A stretch of DNA of 64,000 bases from Parabacteroides sp. PF5-9 (GCF_029893105.1 NZ_JARXWG010000002.1:1-64000); one strand, 5' to 3'. Shown: positions 1 through 9,133, counted from the stretch's first letter. The notes: a model not told the origin generated them from the sequence alone. Numbers and translations are program-made.

Positions 1-178
1 TGAAAGTTTCGCTGTACATACGATGTTTCTTTTTTGACATAAATTATTTGTTATTTATGTGGCAAAAAAGTGTCAACCTTTTTCAGTGTAAGACAGTTTA
101 TGCCAAGTATTTGGCAAACTGGTTCTAATTTACCTGAAAAATTGTCATACGACAGTTTTTTTATGATCGAATCCGCTT
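1..178. promoter_or_regulatory. htpG upstream region with three inverted repeats
   Basis: No gene can be assigned here. Three short inverted repeats are visible: ACATAAAT/ATTTATGT (37-44 and 53-60), TGCCAA/TTGGCA with a 4-base loop (101-116), and TGTC/GACA with a 4-base loop (143-154) followed by seven T. They lie 25 to 145 bases upstream of a sigma-54-like promoter, which is where activator sites are expected, but that role is inference. On the minus strand an ATG at 17-19 opens a frame (MYSETF) that runs off the window; it may be the start of a divergent gene but cannot be identified. Confidence 0.4.
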
Positions 179-195
179 TTGGCACTCCTTTTGTT
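179..195 (+). promoter_or_regulatory. sigma-54-like promoter of htpG
   Basis: The sequence TTGGCACTCCTTTTGTT has GG at 181-182, exactly ten bases, then GT at 193-194. The sigma-54 consensus is TGGCAC(G)-N4-TTGC(A/T), so the -24 half is exact and the -12 half has GT instead of GC. The predicted start near 205 would give a leader of about 70 bases before the ATG at 276. The match is imperfect; a better one lies in front of clpC. Confidence 0.45.
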
Positions 196-275
196 AGATC
201 ATAACTGGAAAAATGATCGTATTCATTTCGGGCAAATTGTTAATAAATATATAATATAAAAATAATTGATTGATT

Positions 276-2330
276 ATGAGCAAACAAGGAAACATTGGTG
301 TAACAAGTGAAAACATCTTCCCTATCATTAAGAAGTTTTTGTATAGTGATCAGGAGATCTTTCTTCGTGAACTGGTTTCGAATGCAGTTGATGCTACTCA
401 GAAGTTGAAAACCCTCTCCTCTGTAGGCGAATTCAAAGGTGAATTGGGTGATTTAACTGTTCATGTAAAATTTGATGATCATACAATTACCATATCGGAT
501 CGTGGTATTGGTATGACAGCAGAAGAAATCGATAAATACATTAATCAGATCGCTTTCTCCGGCGCTGAAGAATTTGTCGAAAAATATAAAAATGATGCTG
601 CTTCTATTATCGGTCATTTCGGATTGGGTTTCTATTCTTCGTTTATGGTAGCCAAGCGGGTGGAGATCGTGACCAAGTCGCACAAAGAGGGTGCAGTAGC
701 GATGAGATGGAGTTGCGAAGGTTCCCCGGAATATACCCTTGAAGAGACGGAAAAAACAGATCGTGGGACCGACATTATACTTCATATTGACGATGAAAGC
801 AAGGATTTTTTAAATAAAGAAAGACTGAATGGTCTGCTTACAAAATATTGTCGTTTCTTGCCTGTTCCCATTGCATTTGGAAAAAAACAGGAATGGAAAG
901 AGGGAAAATATGTAGACAGGGATGAAGATAATATAGTCAATGATACTACGCCGGCATGGGTACGTAAACCGGCTGACATGAAGGATGAAGATTATAAAAA
1001 ATTCTATCAGGATCTTTATCCGATGAGTGAAGAGCCGCTTTTCTGGATTCATCTGAATGTCGATTATCCGTTTAATTTAACAGGTATATTGTATTTCCCT
1101 CGAATAAAAAGTAATCTTGATCTGAATAGAAATAAGATACAGTTGTATTGTAATCAGGTATTTGTTACTGATTCGGTTGAAGGTATTGTGCCCGAATTCC
1201 TCACACTTTTGCATGGTGTATTGGATTCACCGGATATTCCTTTAAACGTATCTCGTTCGTATTTACAAAGCGATCAGAATGTTAAAAAAATCTCTTCGCA
1301 TATCACAAAAAAAGTAGCAGATCGTTTGGAAGAAATTTTTAAAAACGACCGGAAACAGTTTGAGGAGAAATGGGATAGCTTGCGCTTATTCATTCAGTAT
1401 GGTATGCTTTCGGATGAGAAATTCTATGATCGTGCTGCAAAATTTGCTTTGTTAAAAGATGTGGATGACAACTATTTTACTTTTGAGGAGTATAACACAT
1501 TAGTCAAAGAAAATCAAACCAATAAAGAGGGCCATTTGATCTATTTATATACAAACAGTAAAGAAGATCAATACAGCTATATTCATGCAGCCAAAGATAA
1601 GGGATACAGTGTCTTAATGATGGATGGTCAATTGGATACTCACCTGATCGGTCAATTGGAGCAAAAATTTGAAAAAACACAATTTGTGCGTGTCGATAGT
1701 GATACGGTTGATAATCTGATCCGCAAGGATGATGCAGGAAAGGTTGAACTGCTTGAAGATCAGAAAACAGCTTTGCAGGAGATGTTTAAAAGTCAGATGC
1801 CGCAAGTGGATAAGGTTGATTTTTATGTCACATTTGAGGCGCTTGGAGAAAAGGCGAATCCGATTATGTTGACACAGAGTGAATATATGCGTCGTATGCG
1901 TGAGATGTCGGCGATGCAACCGGGAATGTCATTCTATGGTGAGCTTCCGGATACTTACAACCTGGTGTTGAATACAGATCATTCATTGATTAAAGAAGTG
2001 CTTTCCGAAGAGGAGAAAAACTGCAATGAAAAGTTGGCTCCAATACAGGCCGATATCAAAGGTTGGGAAGCGCGTCTAGCTGATCTTCGCGAAGCGCAAA
2101 GTAAAAAGAAGGAGGAGGAAATCTCCAGTCAGGAAAAAGAGGATTTATCCGATACGGAGAAAAAGTTAAACGAATTGCGTGATCAACAAAAAAGTATTCT
2201 TGCAATGTATGCAGGTACAAATAATATGATCAATCAGTTAATCGATTTAGCGTTGTTGGGCAACGGCATGTTGAAAGGAGAAGCGTTGAGTCGCTTTATT
2301 AAACGAAGTGTTCAAATGATCGGAAAATAA
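276..2330 (+). CDS. htpG: Molecular chaperone HtpG (Hsp90)
   Basis: Cytosolic ATP-dependent Hsp90 chaperone, 684 residues. The N-terminal GHKL ATPase domain shows the ATP-site motifs FLRELVSNAVDA (about 27-38), DRGIGM and GHFGLGFYSSF. The middle and C-terminal Hsp90 domains follow. It is longer than the usual 620-640 residues because of a lysine/glutamate-rich, probably coiled-coil insertion near residues 590-645, which I associate with Bacteroidetes HtpG. The ATG at 276 (MSKQGNIGV) is preferred over an in-frame TTG six bases upstream. It is followed by a strong hairpin terminator and preceded by a sigma-54-like promoter. The gene appears monocistronic. Confidence 0.97.
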   Translation: MSKQGNIGVTSENIFPIIKKFLYSDQEIFLRELVSNAVDATQKLKTLSSVGEFKGELGDLTVHVKFDDHTITISDRGIGMTAEEIDKYINQIAFSGAEEFVEKYKNDAASIIGHFGLGFYSSFMVAKRVEIVTKSHKEGAVAMRWSCEGSPEYTLEETEKTDRGTDIILHIDDESKDFLNKERLNGLLTKYCRFLPVPIAFGKKQEWKEGKYVDRDEDNIVNDTTPAWVRKPADMKDEDYKKFYQDLYPMSEEPLFWIHLNVDYPFNLTGILYFPRIKSNLDLNRNKIQLYCNQVFVTDSVEGIVPEFLTLLHGVLDSPDIPLNVSRSYLQSDQNVKKISSHITKKVADRLEEIFKNDRKQFEEKWDSLRLFIQYGMLSDEKFYDRAAKFALLKDVDDNYFTFEEYNTLVKENQTNKEGHLIYLYTNSKEDQYSYIHAAKDKGYSVLMMDGQLDTHLIGQLEQKFEKTQFVRVDSDTVDNLIRKDDAGKVELLEDQKTALQEMFKSQMPQVDKVDFYVTFEALGEKANPIMLTQSEYMRRMREMSAMQPGMSFYGELPDTYNLVLNTDHSLIKEVLSEEEKNCNEKLAPIQADIKGWEARLADLREAQSKKKEEEISSQEKEDLSDTEKKLNELRDQQKSILAMYAGTNNMINQLIDLALLGNGMLKGEALSRFIKRSVQMIGK

Positions 2331-2362
2331 AGGGATATCCCCTACTCTATTTAGGGAGCATA

Positions 2363-2400
2363 AAAATAGGCTGGAATACAAAACTCCAGCCTATTTTCTT
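2363..2400. terminator. Bidirectional terminator between htpG and the small basic gene
   Basis: A 13-bp perfect stem (AAAATAGGCTGGA at 2363-2375 with its complement at 2385-2397) encloses a 9-base loop. It has A-rich sequence on one side and T-rich sequence on the other. It sits between convergent genes, so it can serve both. Confidence 0.85.
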
Positions 2401-2424
2401 GTTATAAAAAAGGAATGATCCATT

Positions 2425-2694
2425 TTATTTTTTATCCATCTCCTTTAGCTTCTTGATCTTGATTTCAATTTCTTCCCGTTCTTTGATGAGTCGGAGTTCT
2501 TCCTGTCCCATTTTTTCTTTACGCATTCTTAATGCATAGGCAATAAGTTCTTCTAAATCGGTAAAAGATAGATGATTAAGGTTGCTTATCATCGTTTTCA
2601 ACGATGCATCTTTACTTTGTTTTTTAGCTTCTCTTTTTGCACGCATTATTGCTTTTTGCTCTTCTGTCATTTTCTGACCTTTTACTCTTGCCAT
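2425..2694 (-). CDS. Small lysine-rich conserved-looking protein
   Basis: An 89-residue protein that I do not recognise as a named family. It is dominated by Lys, Arg and Glu: a basic N-terminus (MARVKGQKM), a central helix-like stretch with NHLSFTDLEELIAYALRM, and a long charged C-terminal helix ending KIKKLKEMDKK, likely a coiled coil. No signal peptide or membrane segment is seen. It converges on htpG and shares its terminator. The ATG at 2692-2694 is a proper start, and I read it as a real small gene because it has its own terminator and no competing frame. Nucleic-acid or ribosome binding would fit the composition but is only a guess. Confidence 0.65.
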   Translation of the reverse strand: MARVKGQKMTEEQKAIMRAKREAKKQSKDASLKTMISNLNHLSFTDLEELIAYALRMRKEKMGQEELRLIKEREEIEIKIKKLKEMDKK

Positions 2695-2859
2695 AATATT
2701 ATTTAGTTAAATGAAAACTCCTATTTATTAATATAACAATTGTAGCTTTAATTTTGTTTTGGTCGATCTGTTTTTTGAATCAATAAAAACCGTCTAATTT
2801 GTTTATATTTGCGCTTATATAAAGGGATGTATATGGTTTTCAATTAATATTAAAAACAG

Positions 2860-3330
2860 ATGAATGATAGCATACAACAAGGAGTAAATCTGCCTCAAAA
2901 GGATTATTATGCCCCTATGCATACGGCAGAGCATATTTTAAATCAAACAATGGTTCGAATGTTTGGATGTCCGCGTTCAAAAAACGCACATATCGAACGC
3001 AAAAAGAGTAAATGTGATTATCTGTTGACAGACTCTCCTACCCCTGAACAAATGACTGAAATCGAGCATCGTGTGAATGCAATTATAGATCAACATTTGC
3101 CGGTAACGGTTGAATTTATGCCGAAAGAAAAAGCCGGGGAAATTGTTGATCTGAGTAAACTGCCGGAAGACGCGAGTGAGACACTTCGGATCGTACACGT
3201 TGGAGATTATGACGTCTGTGCTTGTATCGGTGTGCATGTGGAGAATACTTCTGAGATCGGGCATTTCAAAATACTGAGTTATGACTATACAGATGGCAGA
3301 CTGCGTTTGCGTTTTAAACTAACCGAATAA
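2860..3330 (+). CDS. AlaX-like stand-alone tRNA-editing protein
   Basis: A 156-residue protein of the alanyl/threonyl-tRNA synthetase second additional domain (tRNA_SAD) superfamily. These proteins hydrolyse mischarged aminoacyl-tRNA in trans. The two metal-binding motifs are visible: HTAEH (H21, H25) and C-x3-H (C122, H126), the latter within VCACIGVHV. No synthetase catalytic domain is attached, so this is a free-standing editing factor. Substrate (Ser-, Gly-tRNA-Ala or Ser-tRNA-Thr) cannot be settled from sequence. A TATATTTG element at 2804-2811 suits a start upstream of the ATG at 2860. It lies upstream of pgk, which has its own promoter. Confidence 0.85.
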   Translation: MNDSIQQGVNLPQKDYYAPMHTAEHILNQTMVRMFGCPRSKNAHIERKKSKCDYLLTDSPTPEQMTEIEHRVNAIIDQHLPVTVEFMPKEKAGEIVDLSKLPEDASETLRIVHVGDYDVCACIGVHVENTSEIGHFKILSYDYTDGRLRLRFKLTE

Positions 3331-3348
3331 TTTAGAGGAACGAACCAC

Positions 3349-3377
3349 TTGATATACCATTTTTTTGTGTAAGTTTG
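3349..3377 (+). promoter_or_regulatory. Primary-sigma promoter of pgk
   Basis: Bacteroidetes-type promoter: TTG at 3349-3351, 18 bases, then TAAGTTTG (TAnnTTTG) at 3370-3377. Transcription would start near 3384, about 40 bases before the pgk ATG. Confidence 0.65.
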
Positions 3378-3423
3378 CAATCGCGCAAAAAAAGCCATTT
3401 TAATATCAATTTAATATAATATT

Positions 3424-4692
3424 ATGCAAACGATTGACAATTTCAATTTTGCCGGTAAAAAGGCATTTGTAAGAGTTGACTTCAATGTGCCATTGGATGA
3501 AAGTTTCAACATTACCGACGATACGCGTATTCGTGCTGCTCTGCCTACCCTGAAAAAAATTATAGGAGATGGAGGTAGTGTAATTATCGGTTCTCATCTG
3601 GGGCGTCCTAAAGGTGTTGAAGAAAAATTTTCATTAAAACATATTTTGGGACATGTTTCCAAATTGTTAGGTGTAGATGTTCAGTTTGCGAACGATTGCG
3701 CCGGTGAAGAGGCTGCATCAAAAGCAGCCGCATTACAGCCGGGCGAAGCGCTTTTACTTGAAAATCTTCGTTTTTATGCTGAAGAAGAGGGCAAACCGCG
3801 CGGATTAGCAGCAGATGCCACTGACGAAGAGAAAAAAGCGGCCAAAAAAGCATTAAAAGAAAAACAGAAAGAATTTGCAAAGAGATTGGCTTCTTATGCT
3901 GATTGTTATGTGAATGATGCATTTGGAACAGCTCATCGGGCGCATGCTTCAACGGCGATCATGGCCGATGATTTTGATGCCGACCATAAGATGTTTGGTT
4001 ACCTGATGGAAAAAGAGGTTATTGCTGTAGAAAAGGTAATGAAAGATATCAATCGTCCTTTTACGGCAATTATGGGTGGTTCAAAAGTCTCTTCTAAAAT
4101 TGAGATTATTGAAAACCTGTTGAGTAAGGTAGATAATCTGATTATCACCGGTGGTATGACCTATACATTTACAAAAGCACAGGGAGGAAAAATCGGTAAT
4201 TCGATTGTTGAAGATGATAAACTCGACCTGGCTTTGGATTTGATAAAAAAGGCAAAAGCAAACAATGTCAATTTAGTGTTGGCTGTGGATGCTAAAATTG
4301 CGGATAAATTCAGTAATGAGGCAAATACTAAATTCTGTAAGGTTAGTGAAATTCCTGATGGTTGGGAAGGATTGGATATAGGTCCGGAAACCGAAAAAAT
4401 CTATGCGGATGTGATTAAAAAATCAAAGACTATCCTTTGGAATGGTCCTACAGGGGTGTTTGAGTTTGAAAACTTTACTCATGGATCACGCTCTGTTGGT
4501 GAAGCTATTGTAGAAGCAACTAAGAATGGTGCGTTTTCATTAGTAGGCGGTGGCGACTCGGTCGCTTGTGTCAATAAGTTTGATATGGCAGATAAGGTTT
4601 CTTATGTCTCTACAGGCGGAGGTGCTTTGTTGGAAGCTATAGAAGGAAAAACACTTCCAGGTATTGCTGCAGTAAAAGGTGAATCATATTGA
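3424..4692 (+). CDS. pgk: Phosphoglycerate kinase
   Basis: Glycolytic/gluconeogenic enzyme moving phosphate between 1,3-bisphosphoglycerate and ADP; cytosolic, 422 residues. Visible landmarks are RVDFNVPLD (substrate binding, about 16-24), SHLGRPKG (about 58-65), [23 protein letters not shown] and the nucleotide-binding GGGDS near 380. It carries a lysine/alanine-rich insertion around residues 115-150 that makes it slightly longer than the E. coli enzyme (about 387). It has its own promoter and a hairpin terminator right behind it, so it is likely monocistronic and highly expressed. Confidence 0.98.
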   Translation: MQTIDNFNFAGKKAFVRVDFNVPLDESFNITDDTRIRAALPTLKKIIGDGGSVIIGSHLGRPKGVEEKFSLKHILGHVSKLLGVDVQFANDCAGEEAASKAAALQPGEALLLENLRFYAEEEGKPRGLAADATDEEKKAAKKALKEKQKEFAKRLASYADCYVNDAFGTAHRAHASTAIMADDFDADHKMFGYLMEKEVIAVEKVMKDINRPFTAIMGGSKVSSKIEIIENLLSKVDNLIITGGMTYTFTKAQGGKIGNSIVEDDKLDLALDLIKKAKANNVNLVLAVDAKIADKFSNEANTKFCKVSEIPDGWEGLDIGPETEKIYADVIKKSKTILWNGPTGVFEFENFTHGSRSVGEAIVEATKNGAFSLVGGGDSVACVNKFDMADKVSYVSTGGGALLEAIEGKTLPGIAAVKGESY

Positions 4693-4718
4693 TTTGATCG
4701 CATATGATCTGTTTTAAG

Positions 4719-4757
4719 AGAGAGACTGTTTGGTTTTCAGGCAGTCTCTCTTCTTTT
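4719..4757 (+). terminator. pgk terminator
   Basis: A 10-bp stem (AGAGAGACTG at 4719-4728, complement at 4742-4751) is followed by a T-rich tail, 26 bases after the pgk stop. Confidence 0.85.
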
Positions 4758-5086
4758 TTATTCAAGTAAAAGCGGAGCGTATATGCTCTTTTTGCTACCG
4801 AAAATATAAAAAATATTAAAAGCCGGAACAAAACGAACAGTTCAATTGTTTTACTTTTTAAACTCGTTAAGAGTTTATGATCATTTAGTGAAAAATACAT
4901 TTGAAGAGTTTAAAAACACATTTGATACATGAGATCAAAAATTAATCGGTATAAACTTGACGAATAAATCATTAAAAACAAATATAATAAAGGCGTAAAA
5001 TATGACAAAAAGCGGCAAAGACAAGCGTATATGAGATGGAAATAGAACCCTATTTTCTGAATAATAGACGAAAATGGTGCCGGAAA
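4758..5086. other. AT-rich gap without a recognisable gene
   Basis: Between the pgk terminator and the next promoter I find no convincing gene, RNA or repeat. A weak 4-bp GAGC/GCTC hairpin with a T tail lies at 4775-4793. A 10-codon ATG frame at about 5001 is not credible as a gene. Confidence 0.4.
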
Positions 5087-5118
5087 TTGTGTGGTTTACA
5101 ACTTTATTAATACATTTG
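5087..5118 (+). promoter_or_regulatory. Promoter of the REC-kinase gene
   Basis: TTG at 5087-5089, a 21-base gap, then TACATTTG at 5111-5118, matching the TTG/TAnnTTTG Bacteroidetes pattern. Its predicted start is about 35 bases upstream of the ATG at 5160. Confidence 0.6.
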
Positions 5119-5159
5119 TGAGTTGATAGAGTTTGGTTTGATAAAAGTAAAGTGACTTA

Positions 5160-6272
5160 ATGAAGAATTTGGCTTCTGATTATAAGATATTAATCGTTGA
5201 TGATGTTCCTACGAATGTCATCCTGGTGCAGGCTATTTTAAAGAAAGAAGGTTATACGTTGTTAACCTGTGACAATGGCGCTGAAGCGTTGCGTATTGCA
5301 CAAGATGAGCATCCTCACTTGATATTGCTGGATATTATGATGCCGGAAATGGATGGTTATGAAGTGTTGCAACGGCTGAAAAGCAATCCTGAAACTAATG
5401 ATATCACAGTCATTATCATGTCGGCATTAAGCGATATGCAAAGTATTGTGAAAGGATATCAATTGGGAGCTATTGAGTATGTGACTAAACCGTTCCAACG
5501 CGAAGAGTTATTGAAACGAGTAGCGCATCGCTATGAGTTATTCAGCATTGAACGTATCAAAGCAGAACTGGAGAACACGATTGAGTCACGGGATACGTTA
5601 TATTCTGTTATCGCTTATGACTTACGTTCTCCTCTGGGTTCTTTAAAGATGATGAATAATGCGATCTTATCGATGGTCGATAAAGATAAGGTTGGCGGAG
5701 ATGTCTTTGATATGCTCCAGATGATCAACAAAACATCTGAAGAAATATTCCTTTTATTGGATAACCTATTGAAATGGACTAAAAACAGACTAAAAAAACA
5801 ACATGTCTACAAGCAGGAAACGGACATTAATACGATTATATCGAAATCGGTCGACGTATATGTACCTATCATGCAACAAAAAGGCATTAAACTGACTCAG
5901 GAAGGTCTGGATAAGGAAATTGTGGGTGCAATAGATATTGAGATGCTGAAAACAATTATTCGGAATCTACTCTCAAATGCGATGAAATTCAGTTTTGAAG
6001 GAGGCGAAGTCGTTGTCAGTTCAAAAGTAGATGGTGATTTTATTGTAGTGAGTGTTAAAGACTCCGGTAAAGGCATAAAAGCAGAAGATCAGTCTAAATT
6101 GCTACAAGCAGATAGCCATTTTACCACTTACGGTACAAATAATGAAAAAGGATCTGGATTAGGTCTGTTACTTAGTAAGGATTATATCGAATCGCATGAA
6201 GGTGAAATTTGGTTCGATTCGGAAGAAGGAAAAGGATCTACATTCTATTTCTCTTTAAAAATAGGTGATTAA
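5160..6272 (+). CDS. REC-histidine-kinase-like protein with Tyr in place of the H-box His
   Basis: A 370-residue cytosolic signalling protein with an N-terminal receiver domain and a C-terminal kinase core. The receiver (about 8-125) has its acidic pocket DD at 14-15, phospho-accepting D58 (ILLDIMMPEMDG) and K110. The kinase part has a dimerisation helix with the H-box and an ATPase domain with N-box (RNLLSNAMKFS), DSGKGI and GSGLGLLLSKDYI. The H-box reads SVIAYDLRSPLG: Y153 sits where the autophosphorylated His is expected (codon TAT; His would need CAT or CAC). ATP binding therefore looks intact but canonical His-Asp relay does not. It may act as a pseudokinase, dimer partner or phosphatase. 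No DNA-binding domain or partner gene is adjacent. A hairpin terminator follows. Confidence 0.85.
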   Translation: MKNLASDYKILIVDDVPTNVILVQAILKKEGYTLLTCDNGAEALRIAQDEHPHLILLDIMMPEMDGYEVLQRLKSNPETNDITVIIMSALSDMQSIVKGYQLGAIEYVTKPFQREELLKRVAHRYELFSIERIKAELENTIESRDTLYSVIAYDLRSPLGSLKMMNNAILSMVDKDKVGGDVFDMLQMINKTSEEIFLLLDNLLKWTKNRLKKQHVYKQETDINTIISKSVDVYVPIMQQKGIKLTQEGLDKEIVGAIDIEMLKTIIRNLLSNAMKFSFEGGEVVVSSKVDGDFIVVSVKDSGKGIKAEDQSKLLQADSHFTTYGTNNEKGSGLGLLLSKDYIESHEGEIWFDSEEGKGSTFYFSLKIGD

Positions 6273-6297
6273 GAAAATCTATCAGATATAAAACCAG

Positions 6298-6328
6298 AAA
6301 CCCTCCCCTAATCAGGAGGGTTTTCGTT
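6298..6328. terminator. Terminator shared by convergent genes
   Basis: A 9-bp stem (AAACCCTCC at 6298-6306, complement at 6315-6323) is followed by T-rich sequence. The 5' arm and loop overlap the last codons and stop of the minus-strand gene ending at 6308, so coding and terminator functions share bases. Confidence 0.8.
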
Positions 6329-6922
6329 TTTTAAATAAGCCGTTTCGACTTTACTCAATCGGTTTTTTAAGCGTTCGGCTTCGCTTTTACGAATACGAAG
6401 AATCATTTCGCAATTCATATCAAATTGTTGGGAGACGATAACCGGATTATCTTCTTTTACAATACGCATAATCCCGTTTAAATAAGGATATTCGAACACG
6501 ACTGTGATCTCTTCATCAACAGTCAGCTCTTCTATCTCCGCAGCAGCAATAGCTTCTGCAGCAGCACTACGATAGGCGACAATCAAACCACTTGTTCCCA
6601 GTTCGATTCCTCCAAAATAGCGGATAACAAGAATCAATATATCAGTCAGTTCGTTGGAGTTAATTTGTCCCAGGATCGGTTTTCCTGCTGTCGATGATGG
6701 CTCACCGTCATCGTTTGCCCTGAAGGTGGTACGTTCAGGGCCTAACATATATGCCCAGCAAACATGGCGGGCGTCGTAATACTGTTTTCTGTATTTCTCG
6801 AGTTCTGCTTTAACCTCTTCAACTGTTTTAACAGGAATGGCATAGGCAATAAAACGACTACGTTTTTCGGTATAATAACCTTCAGCTATAGCTTTGATTG
6901 TCTTGTAACTATCATCTGTCAT
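6308..6922 (-). CDS. YigZ/IMPACT family protein (UPF0029)
   Basis: A 204-residue protein of the YigZ/IMPACT family, whose eukaryotic member regulates Gcn2; the bacterial role is not well defined. Family signatures are ARHVCWAYM, DDGEPSSTAGKPIL (about 73-86) and RYFGGIELGTSGL (about 104-116). The C-terminal part resembles a DUF1949-type ferredoxin-like fold. No signal peptide. Its ATG overlaps the stop of the upstream small gene by one base (TAATG), so the two are co-transcribed and probably translationally coupled. Confidence 0.9.
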   Translation of the reverse strand: MTDDSYKTIKAIAEGYYTEKRSRFIAYAIPVKTVEEVKAELEKYRKQYYDARHVCWAYMLGPERTTFRANDDGEPSSTAGKPILGQINSNELTDILILVIRYFGGIELGTSGLIVAYRSAAAEAIAAAEIEELTVDEEITVVFEYPYLNGIMRIVKEDNPVIVSQQFDMNCEMILRIRKSEAERLKNRLSKVETAYLKNENPPD

Positions 6923-7143
6923 TAATCTGGTATTTTTGTTTTACTCACCTCTTCCCGGTAGGCTTTGAAGTCTTTCATTATTTCTTCTATTTCTTCGATA
7001 AAATACGGGTTCTTCACTTTTTGTCTGACCTCTTTGTAATAGGTCTCAATAGCGGCTAAAGCACATATGTCTTGTCCGCGCAGCACAAAATACGGTTCAT
7101 CTTTTTCGATGCACTGTTTAATCATCTGAATAGGATTCTTCAT
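6922..7143 (-). CDS. Small unknown protein coupled to the YigZ-like gene
   Basis: A 73-residue protein that I do not recognise. It starts MKNPIQMIKQ at the ATG 7141-7143; an upstream in-frame TTG at 7161 is less likely. It contains PYFVLRGQDICALAAIETYYKEV and is otherwise charged and helical, with no membrane segment. A minus-strand TAATTTTG element lies at 7159-7166, just upstream, leaving a very short leader. Its stop overlaps the next gene's start. Confidence 0.6.
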   Translation of the reverse strand: MKNPIQMIKQCIEKDEPYFVLRGQDICALAAIETYYKEVRQKVKNPYFIEEIEEIMKDFKAYREEVSKTKIPD

Positions 7144-7362
7144 CTCTCTTTTTTTGAACAAAATTATAAATTTATCGCCTAACCCGCCCCCTAATACAAC
7201 CTTATTTGAAGGTGCAATTGTTTTAATATTTCATTTTTAAACAATTATCGGCTCAGAATAACCGTTTAAACAGCAAAAAGTCAGTAAAAATGAAGCAAAA
7301 GTCATTAAAAAATTGTTTTTTTGTATACAAAATCGTTTTAAGAGATATAGCTTTATTAAAAT

Positions 7363-9132
7363 ATGCGTACTTCAGCACTTCAAGATCTTTATTTACAGCG
7401 ACCTGTGACCATGATGGTTCTCATTTGTATGATATCCGTTCTTCCATGGATCTGTTTAGGTGATTTTTCAACTAAGGGTGAACCTCGTGAGGCTGCTGTT
7501 GCCATATCAATGTTAGATAGTGGAAACTGGATTTTACCGCAGACCTATGCCGATGAGTTTGCATATAAACCTCCAATGGCTCATTGGCTGATGGCCATTT
7601 TCTCTTACCCTCAGGGATATGTTTCCGAATTCACATCACGTCTGCCCTCTGCTTTGGCAATTATTCTTCTGATAGGATTTACATTGGTTTTTATTGGAAG
7701 GAGGACTGCCAAATTTCAGGAAGCGTTTATTGCAGCTTTGTTATTAGTCACCTGTATTGAAATTCATCGTGCCGGCATGACGACACGGGTTGATATGTTG
7801 TTGACTACTTTTATTGTTTTAGGTCTGTTTCAACTCTATCGATGGGAAAATATGTTGGAATTAAAGGGACTGCCTGTCATGATTCCACTTCTTTTTGGTT
7901 GTGCCATATTAACCAAAGGCCCTGTGGGAATAATTCTTCCGCAGTTTATTTTTGCTGTTTATCTATTTTTATTAAAGAAATATCGTCTACAGACTATTTT
8001 CAAAGCAATCCTTTATATCGGTGTTTCATCGTTGTTTTTGCCGCTATTATGGTATATAGCGGCCTATAAACAAGGAGGAGAAGATTTTCTGAATGTTGTC
8101 CTGGCTGAGAATTTCGGTCGTTTTTTCCGGATCGAGTCTATAGATATTGACTATAACTTAGGTCATGAAAATGGAGCATGGTACAATATTATGACATTGA
8201 TTGCCGGTTTTATGCCGTGGACAATTCTGTTTTTCTTTTCCCTGTTTGGAATGAAATTTAAAAAACCGACGAAATCGATCAAAGAAATCCTGAAAAATAG
8301 CTGGCAACGAATACTCTCATTAGAAAAAGTAAAACTGTTTAGTCTGGTCGCATTGGTTTGTATCCTCTTTTTCTATTCCATACCATCCAGTAAACGCAGT
8401 GTTTATCTGATGCCAGCCTATCCGTTTATTGCGTTATTTCTGGCTCAGTTTACCCTTTATCTCACCGAATACCGGACAAAGGTCACACGTGTGTTTGCCG
8501 GTTTTATATCCTCTTTAATCATCATCGTACTGATCAGTGTATCTCTTACAATGATAGGAGTTATTGATCCGGTAAATATGACCAGTCAATTTACAGACGA
8601 TTCGGTAACGATAGCCACAGTCGATGCTGTTTCCGCTATGTTTACATCTCCGGATTTTATAACCATATTCATATTGATGGTCACATTGGTGGTTTTAGCT
8701 ACGGTTTTATATCAGATGTTTAAGAAGATTAATATCAAAATATTATATGCAACTATCGCGCTCGCTTTTTGTGTCAATCTCATTACCGACGGTATTGTGA
8801 TGCGTGGTGTTCGTCAATGCCAATCTTCTCGTCCTTTTGCCGAGCGGATCAAGGAAGAATACCCATTGGATAGCAAAAATATGTTTGTGATGAATAACCT
8901 GAAAGAATACCGAAATTTATATGGACTAAATTTCTATATGGGAAACAAGTTTCATGATTTCGCCGATGTGCAACCTTCGGAAGGTTATTTTTTAGCGTCT
9001 GAGATCGACATGGGAAAGGTGATGAAAAAATATGAAGGCCAATATACGTTCCGTATATTGACCTCCACTGAAAATAAAATAGACGAAATTCACGATAAAA
9101 TCGTATTGAGTAGTTTTACTCGTAATCAGTAA
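7363..9132 (+). CDS. ArnT/PMT-like membrane glycosyltransferase
   Basis: A 589-residue inner-membrane protein with about 11-12 hydrophobic segments, of the GT-C fold ArnT/PMT group that uses polyprenyl-phosphate sugar donors on the periplasmic face. The first periplasmic loop carries the expected acidic motif (STKGEPREAAVAISML, about 36-51), followed by LPQTYADEFAYKPPMAHWL, a typical ArnT-like signature. The C-terminal about 100 residues are soluble and probably periplasmic. Target may be lipid A, another glycan or a protein; no arn-type neighbours are present to decide. It ends one base before the convergent DUF1080 gene. Confidence 0.82.
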   Translation: MRTSALQDLYLQRPVTMMVLICMISVLPWICLGDFSTKGEPREAAVAISMLDSGNWILPQTYADEFAYKPPMAHWLMAIFSYPQGYVSEFTSRLPSALAIILLIGFTLVFIGRRTAKFQEAFIAALLLVTCIEIHRAGMTTRVDMLLTTFIVLGLFQLYRWENMLELKGLPVMIPLLFGCAILTKGPVGIILPQFIFAVYLFLLKKYRLQTIFKAILYIGVSSLFLPLLWYIAAYKQGGEDFLNVVLAENFGRFFRIESIDIDYNLGHENGAWYNIMTLIAGFMPWTILFFFSLFGMKFKKPTKSIKEILKNSWQRILSLEKVKLFSLVALVCILFFYSIPSSKRSVYLMPAYPFIALFLAQFTLYLTEYRTKVTRVFAGFISSLIIIVLISVSLTMIGVIDPVNMTSQFTDDSVTIATVDAVSAMFTSPDFITIFILMVTLVVLATVLYQMFKKINIKILYATIALAFCVNLITDGIVMRGVRQCQSSRPFAERIKEEYPLDSKNMFVMNNLKEYRNLYGLNFYMGNKFHDFADVQPSEGYFLASEIDMGKVMKKYEGQYTFRILTSTENKIDEIHDKIVLSSFTRNQ

Positions 9133-9133
9133 A

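Noticed and set aside
4637-4900. Minus-strand 87-codon frame after pgk
   Set aside because: It overlaps the pgk 3' end and its terminator, has low-complexity composition and no homology I recognise.
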